A stretch of DNA of 9,197 bases from Spirochaetota bacterium (lineage in GTDB: Bacteria; Spirochaetota; GWE2-31-10; MWDO01): assembly GCA_017998755.1 (NCBI GenBank), contig JAGOCL010000078.1, positions 1 to 9,197 of the forward strand. The letters run 5' to 3'. The position numbers and the translations under genes were made by a program. The notes under the pieces were generated by a model. That model saw only the letters and a list, made by a program, of their open reading frames with translations. It made no database searches and was not told where the DNA came from. Shown here piece by piece: positions 5,341 to 9,197 of the stretch. Position 1 is the stretch's first letter, and each line of letters opens with the position of its first letter.

Positions 5341-5371
5341 AAGAGAGGATGAGATTTATCATCCTACTCTT
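5341..5371. terminator. Probable convergent terminator between the small membrane gene and the GAF gene
   Basis: AAGAGAGGATGA (5341-5352) pairs with TCATCC-TA-CTCTT (5359-5371) in a stem of 7 bp, one bulged A and 5 bp, with loop GATTTA. On the plus strand it runs into TTTCTTT, a fair U-tract. On the minus strand the tract is weaker. The 3' arm contains the stop codon of the minus-strand GAF gene. Confidence 0.65.
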
Positions 5372-6297
5372 TTCTTTAATTGCAAAAGTTCAAATACTTT
5401 TGACGATATGTTCGTAATAATATTTAAGACTTCGAGATCGCTTGTGGAGTAGTACCCGTTTTGGTTGTCGGTCAGATTCAATACGGCGATAACGCGATTG
5501 AGTCCGTATATCGGCAGAGAGATGAACGATTTTGTTTCGTATCTATCCTTGTACTTAAAATCATGTCCTTCAAAGTTTTCAACGTTTGTTACAAAAATTC
5601 TTTTATTTTCAGCGGCGACTTTGCCCGCTATGCCTGATCCTAACGGAATCTTGATAGATTTTACTTTTAATTTTTCTTCCGAAGTCCAGCCCATAGTTTT
5701 ATAAATGTAAAGTTCTTTGGACTTGTCTACTACCATTATAGAACCTCTTTTCGAGTGGGATAATCCCGAGCCCCAGAAAAGGATTTTTTCCAAAAGTTCC
5801 GAAATATTTGAGCATTGAAGTATATCGTTACTCATTTGAGAGAAATTTAGGTATAAATTGTCTATTTTTTCCTGAAATGTCGAATCTTCTTCAAATTTTA
5901 TAGCTTTATCTATATCTTTGTCTATATTTTTTGAATAATGGTCTATTAATCCAATATTTTTATCAATCGAATCGTTTAGTTTATCGGCGATTGCTCCTTC
6001 GTTTTTAGCGGACTTTATTGAAAAATCGTCAATATTTGCGCTGGCGAGCTTGATATTATCCTGCTTAAGAGAGATAATTAATCTGTACATTATAGATATA
6101 ACGACGATAAAAAATATAGTCAGGATTATCAGATAGAAAATTGATATTATAGGTTTACCGAATTCAAGCCATTTATATTTATTAAAGAATTCCGATTCAG
6201 TTAGGAATAAATTCATAAATCCTAACAGATACAACGATAAAAATAATCCAAAAAGTATCGTTAATAGTAAAATAAAAAATATATTTTTCCCTTTCAT
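5359..6297 (-). CDS. Membrane-anchored GAF-domain protein
   Basis: This is a 312-residue protein with two N-terminal membrane spans (about 6-30 and 49-75) separated by a short periplasmic loop. A polar, D/K-rich and probably coiled-coil linker (about 78-158) follows, then a C-terminal GAF domain (about 160-308). The GAF domain is recognisable by RGSIMVVDKSKELYIYKTMGW, the IPLGSGIAGKVAAENKRIFVTNV motif at 217-239, and SFISLPIYGLNRVIAVLNLTDNQNG. GAF domains bind small ligands or mediate dimers. No kinase, cyclase, phosphodiesterase or phosphatase domain is attached, so it must signal through a partner. Its ATG overlaps the stop of the TPR gene (ATGA) and a GGGAGG ribosome site lies at 6303-6308, so the two are translationally coupled. 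This makes the TPR protein the likely partner. It is the last gene of the minus-strand operon. The ligand is unknown. Confidence 0.88.
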   Translation of the reverse strand: MKGKNIFFILLLTILFGLFLSLYLLGFMNLFLTESEFFNKYKWLEFGKPIISIFYLIILTIFFIVVISIMYRLIISLKQDNIKLASANIDDFSIKSAKNEGAIADKLNDSIDKNIGLIDHYSKNIDKDIDKAIKFEEDSTFQEKIDNLYLNFSQMSNDILQCSNISELLEKILFWGSGLSHSKRGSIMVVDKSKELYIYKTMGWTSEEKLKVKSIKIPLGSGIAGKVAAENKRIFVTNVENFEGHDFKYKDRYETKSFISLPIYGLNRVIAVLNLTDNQNGYYSTSDLEVLNIITNISSKVFELLQLKKRVG

Positions 6298-7868
6298 CTG
6301 ATCCTCCCTAACATTCTTGTAAGTCCGATTTTATCAATAAATTTAATATTTTGATATTTCTGTATAATCGATAACGCTTGTTTACTAAAATAATTTGTCG
6401 CTATAAATACCCCTTGAGATATCTCTTTCTCTTCTATCCAATCGAGAAAGTTGCTTACAGATAACTCGCTTACTTCGTCTTGATATCTCCTTAACGTAAA
6501 AACGGTTTCTTTTTTACTTCTGCCCTGAGCGTTTAGCGGCTCGACTAGAAAATTTATCGCGGCGCCGTCGATATATTCCGTATCCCCTTGAAATCTTATT
6601 TCCTGCTTTATCTGAAATCCTACCGCCGTTACAAGTTTTCTGGCCAACTCTTTATAATCTTTTGTATCCATTTGGTTCAGCTTTTCGGCGGAATATTTGG
6701 CGACAGAGCTTTGCGCTTGATCTGATTTAGCTTTGGCGCCGCCGTCTCGGGATATTTTCGCTCCGACCTCAGACTCAAATTTATCTACGTCAAATCTAAC
6801 CGACGAATGGAGCAGTCCTTTTTTAAGAATGGCGTCTATCGGCTTGTCTTCTATAAACTTCACTACATAATCGGACGGCGTTCCTTTGAGTTTATTATTT
6901 ATCGACTCGATGATTTTTCTTACGTCCTTATATAATTGGTCGATTAGAAGAATTTTCTTAAAAATGTTAAGAGATTCTTGGTATTTGCCTTTTTTATATA
7001 ATAAAACGCCGTGATTGTACAAAGATTCCTTTGTTTTAACGTCTTTCGGTTCGTCTTTCGGGAAAACGTTAGCTTGTTCAAAGCTAGTTATCGCTTCGTC
7101 TATCAGTCCTTTTTCTTTGTAACACATTCCGATTAATCGGTGGGATTCGGTAACCATTTTTTGATTTTTTTTCTTTCTTATTACTTGAGTAAAATGTTGT
7201 AGGGCAAGATTGATTTTATTCTGCGAAAGATATAAAATTCCCAGATAATAATTAGCCGAGCCGTCGTCGTCTACTTTATTCCGTAGAGCTTTCTCAAAGG
7301 CCTCGATAGCTTTAGGGGCAAGCCCGCAATCCAGATACGCAAGTCCTAAAAACAACGACGCCTCGCCGTCCTGAGGATTAAAAGAGAGATATTTCTCTAT
7401 CAAAGGGATTCCTTTCTGAGATTTTGCCTGTTTGCAATAAATTTTTCCAAGATCAAGAAATACCGACGGGATCGAATCGTCAATTTTTACAATTTCATAA
7501 AGTTCCATAAACGCTTGTTTTTCATTTCCGGCGGAGATCAGACATGAAGCCATAGCGGCTTTAACAGTCGCAAGGGATACGTTTGCCGGTAGAGTTTTCG
7601 CGCCGAGCAGTATGTTTAGTTCTTTTTGAGCTCTGGGTATAAGTTTCAATTTTAAGGCTATATTGGCGATTTTCCATCTCAATTCTGGCGAAGAAGAGCC
7701 CTTATTTAGAATATAATCGTACGCTACAAGAGCTTCGTGATATTTGCCTTGAGACTCGAGTCTCATACCGTCTTTGAGCGATTTATTGCCGCCAAATCCA
7801 ACTTTTAAAATAATCGCGATAAAAAAAATTATAACTATCGCTCCGACTATTACTATTATTAACATCAT
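6294..7868 (-). CDS. Membrane-anchored TPR protein with C-terminal Mrr-like (restriction endonuclease fold) domain
   Basis: This is a 524-residue protein. Residues 2-22 form one membrane span, with the bulk predicted cytoplasmic. Residues about 27-325 are a tetratricopeptide solenoid; clear units include GMRLESQGKYHEALVAYDYIL (34-54), AYLDCGLAPKAIEAFEKAL, NYYLGILYLSQNKINLALQHF, GMCYKEKGLIDEAITSFEQA and GVLLYKKGKYQESLNIFKKIL. A linker (about 330-400) precedes a domain at about 402-522 that follows the Mrr catalytic-domain layout: YKELARKLVTAVGF, GDTEYIDGAAINF, a TLRRY strand, SVSNFLDWIEE, GVFIATNYFSKQAL and IKFIDKIGLTRML. Active Mrr enzymes have D...(Q/E)xK here; the QxK position reads T-L-R, so cleavage activity is doubtful. 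The start is at tandem ATGs (7868 or 7865), overlapping the lipoprotein stop. It is probably a scaffold acting with the GAF protein. Confidence 0.88.
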   Translation of the reverse strand: MMLIIVIVGAIVIIFFIAIILKVGFGGNKSLKDGMRLESQGKYHEALVAYDYILNKGSSSPELRWKIANIALKLKLIPRAQKELNILLGAKTLPANVSLATVKAAMASCLISAGNEKQAFMELYEIVKIDDSIPSVFLDLGKIYCKQAKSQKGIPLIEKYLSFNPQDGEASLFLGLAYLDCGLAPKAIEAFEKALRNKVDDDGSANYYLGILYLSQNKINLALQHFTQVIRKKKNQKMVTESHRLIGMCYKEKGLIDEAITSFEQANVFPKDEPKDVKTKESLYNHGVLLYKKGKYQESLNIFKKILLIDQLYKDVRKIIESINNKLKGTPSDYVVKFIEDKPIDAILKKGLLHSSVRFDVDKFESEVGAKISRDGGAKAKSDQAQSSVAKYSAEKLNQMDTKDYKELARKLVTAVGFQIKQEIRFQGDTEYIDGAAINFLVEPLNAQGRSKKETVFTLRRYQDEVSELSVSNFLDWIEEKEISQGVFIATNYFSKQALSIIQKYQNIKFIDKIGLTRMLGRIR

Positions 7869-9076
7869 TTTTTATACCTTACGTTATAATATAAATTATA
7901 ATTAATCATCGATCTTGACATTTTTGAGTATATTTTGATAAAATATCTACCCGATTTCAAATTGTTAGTAGAAAAATCTTCTCCATAGTCTATATTATTT
8001 TCGTCTATTTTTTTAACTAATGAACTGTTTTTATCAAAAATTTCTATAACCAAGTCTAACCCCCTTATTCCCGATAAAGAAATGTTGACCATATTTTCAT
8101 TTTTTAGGACGTCAAATTTATACCAGTCGGCGTCTTCTTCGGGGAAGAATGAGCCGATATACTCCGTAGCGCTAATCATATCTGTCGCTAAGCCGATATT
8201 ATCGTTAAATTCTCTTTCATAAAAAGACTCGACTTCGTTGACATAAACAGGTTTTAATTTTTTGACGGATAAAGTATATCTAGGATCCATTTTATCGTAT
8301 TTATCTATCGAACCCCCGACCCGAATATAATAAACTTTTGATTTGGAGGATAAAAACGAAAATATCTCGGCTCCTCCCCATGAATTTGTATTGACGAATT
8401 TTTGGATAGCGTTGTCTTTGTCGTAAATAGTCATATTCAAATCAAGTTTTGATATCGTCTCAAGCCGTATCTCAAAGTCGGAATTCGGGCCGTCGGTTAA
8501 TTGAATCTTATAATAATCAAAGTCGTTTTTCGGCGAAATAAGCCCCCGTTTATCGTCTTCTATATCAATTTTAATAGCGTTTGACTCGTCGTTATTTGGC
8601 TCTATTTCTTCAACGCTATTTTTTCCTTTGGCTTCAAAATTCAGATAATAAGGAACAGTTTCATTGTAGTCTGTTTTAGCTTCCACTGAAAGAGATATGA
8701 TATCTCCGTTCGGATAGTATTCCCACAATTTCTCGCCTTCGCCTCTACCGTTTTCATCGACGTAAAATAGAATTTCGCCTTGCGAGGTATAAACGGCGAT
8801 TTTCGAATCTATCCCCGGTACCGAAGTTAAAATCATTTTGTAAGAGCTGTTTTTTTGAGTAACCGAAATGTTGTAAAAATCTTTGTCGCCGATCGAGAGC
8901 TTATTATTAAAAAAACCTACGATACAATTTTGAGTAGTAGTTAAACAAGCTGAGTTTTTATCGTCGTTGTTTTCTATATCCGTTAATCTTTTTTGATATA
9001 GGTTGAAGTCCGCTTTATCGACTTTAGAACAGGAAAATACTATAAATAAAAATGAGATTAATAAAAATATTTTCAT
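7865..9076 (-). CDS. Lipoprotein with three PPC-like beta-sandwich domains
   Basis: This is a 403-residue exported lipoprotein. The N-terminus is a signal peptide (MKIFLLISFLFIVFSC) with a relaxed lipobox V-F-S-C and lipidated Cys16, of a kind seen in spirochaetes. The mature part looks like three copies of the bacterial pre-peptidase C-terminal (PPC) domain at about 55-150, 158-274 and 286-400. Copies 2 and 3 open with acidic signatures EPNND (159-163) and EFND (289-292). Each copy contains a D-x-Y/W-Y-K/N element (DFYN 67-70, DYYK 187-190, DWYK 317-320) and ends in a strand such as VYYIRVGG or RYFIKIYS. No protease domain is attached, so the PPC units probably serve adhesion or binding at the cell surface or in the periplasm. 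C44 and C51 could form a disulfide. The start lies 4 nt after the upstream gene's stop, with only a weak RBS. The stop overlaps the TPR start. Confidence 0.88.
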   Translation of the reverse strand: MKIFLLISFLFIVFSCSKVDKADFNLYQKRLTDIENNDDKNSACLTTTQNCIVGFFNNKLSIGDKDFYNISVTQKNSSYKMILTSVPGIDSKIAVYTSQGEILFYVDENGRGEGEKLWEYYPNGDIISLSVEAKTDYNETVPYYLNFEAKGKNSVEEIEPNNDESNAIKIDIEDDKRGLISPKNDFDYYKIQLTDGPNSDFEIRLETISKLDLNMTIYDKDNAIQKFVNTNSWGGAEIFSFLSSKSKVYYIRVGGSIDKYDKMDPRYTLSVKKLKPVYVNEVESFYEREFNDNIGLATDMISATEYIGSFFPEEDADWYKFDVLKNENMVNISLSGIRGLDLVIEIFDKNSSLVKKIDENNIDYGEDFSTNNLKSGRYFIKIYSKMSRSMINYNLYYNVRYKK

Positions 9077-9080
9077 ATAT

Positions 9081-9197
9081 TTACTCGCTTATTTTAGGAA
9101 AATATTGTTCGTTATGAATATAACAATTCTCGGGAATCGGGCCGTCTATCCAGAAATAAAAGTTTTTTATAACGGGGCAGTTTTTAGAGGCAAGCAG
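9081..9197 (-). CDS. C-terminal fragment, possibly a penicillin-binding protein tail
   Basis: An open frame enters from the right edge and ends at a TAA at 9081-9083 after 38 codons, 4 nt before the lipoprotein ATG. The fragment includes KNCPVIKNFYFW and ends GPIPENCYIHNEQYFPKISE. The spacing of two cysteines with P-x-x-x-C-x-x-H is reminiscent of C-termini of class A penicillin-binding proteins (patterns like CPVT...TEPTxxCxxH), which would suit an operon of envelope proteins. This is a weak resemblance from memory. That the frame is coding is supported by its composition and by the tight junction with the next gene. Confidence 0.6.
   Translation of the reverse strand: MLASKNCPVIKNFYFWIDGPIPENCYIHNEQYFPKISE

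Noticed and set aside
5465..5704. A 79-codon plus-strand frame opposite the GAF domain
   Set aside because: It lies across the most conserved part of the GAF domain on the other strand and is a shadow.

Overview
The window is AT-rich, gene-dense bacterial chromosome. It is most likely from a spirochaete (Spirochaetota). The grounds are the sequence style of GyrA, which from memory resembles treponemal GyrA in its C-terminal domain; a lipoprotein with a relaxed lipobox; and a cluster of membrane-tethered TPR and GAF proteins. The assignment rests on recalled family patterns, not on a search. No rRNA, tRNA, CRISPR array or insertion sequence was seen.

Left part (1-1113): the first 42 bases hold the start of an unidentified minus-strand gene with its own promoter. 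Next comes a minus-strand pair of 85-codon genes, a DUF4160 protein followed by a DUF2442 protein, with a 2-nt gap and a palindrome over the -35 box. The downstream gene ends in a C8/A7 homopolymer tract. A gene-free stretch of about 450 bases follows, ending in nearly three copies of a 35-36 bp tandem repeat whose last copy runs into the -35 box of the gyrA promoter.

Middle (1114-4803): gyrA (full length) and an aquaporin-family channel gene overlap by ATGA on the plus strand. They face a minus-strand gene for an unrecognised 167-residue protein that looks like two ribbon-helix-helix modules in tandem.

Regulatory core (4804-5371): between the putative RHH gene and the next operon lie a 16-bp perfect palindrome, a consensus-like promoter and a structured leader. 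The leader has a 7-bp hairpin, a possible antiterminator hairpin and a 17-bp GC-rich terminator with a T7 run. Only 12 bases later a consensus Shine-Dalgarno starts a 44-codon single-span membrane protein. This arrangement looks like transcription attenuation, or a discrete small RNA with read-through, and is the best candidate here for something undescribed.

Right part (5359-9197): a tightly coupled minus-strand operon. In transcription order it contains the 3' end of a gene with a penicillin-binding-protein-like tail, a lipoprotein with three PPC-like beta domains, a membrane-anchored TPR protein with a C-terminal Mrr-like restriction-endonuclease fold whose catalytic motif looks degenerate, and a two-span membrane GAF protein. 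The last three genes overlap by 4 nt at each junction, which suggests a joint envelope-associated function, but no specific pathway can be named.
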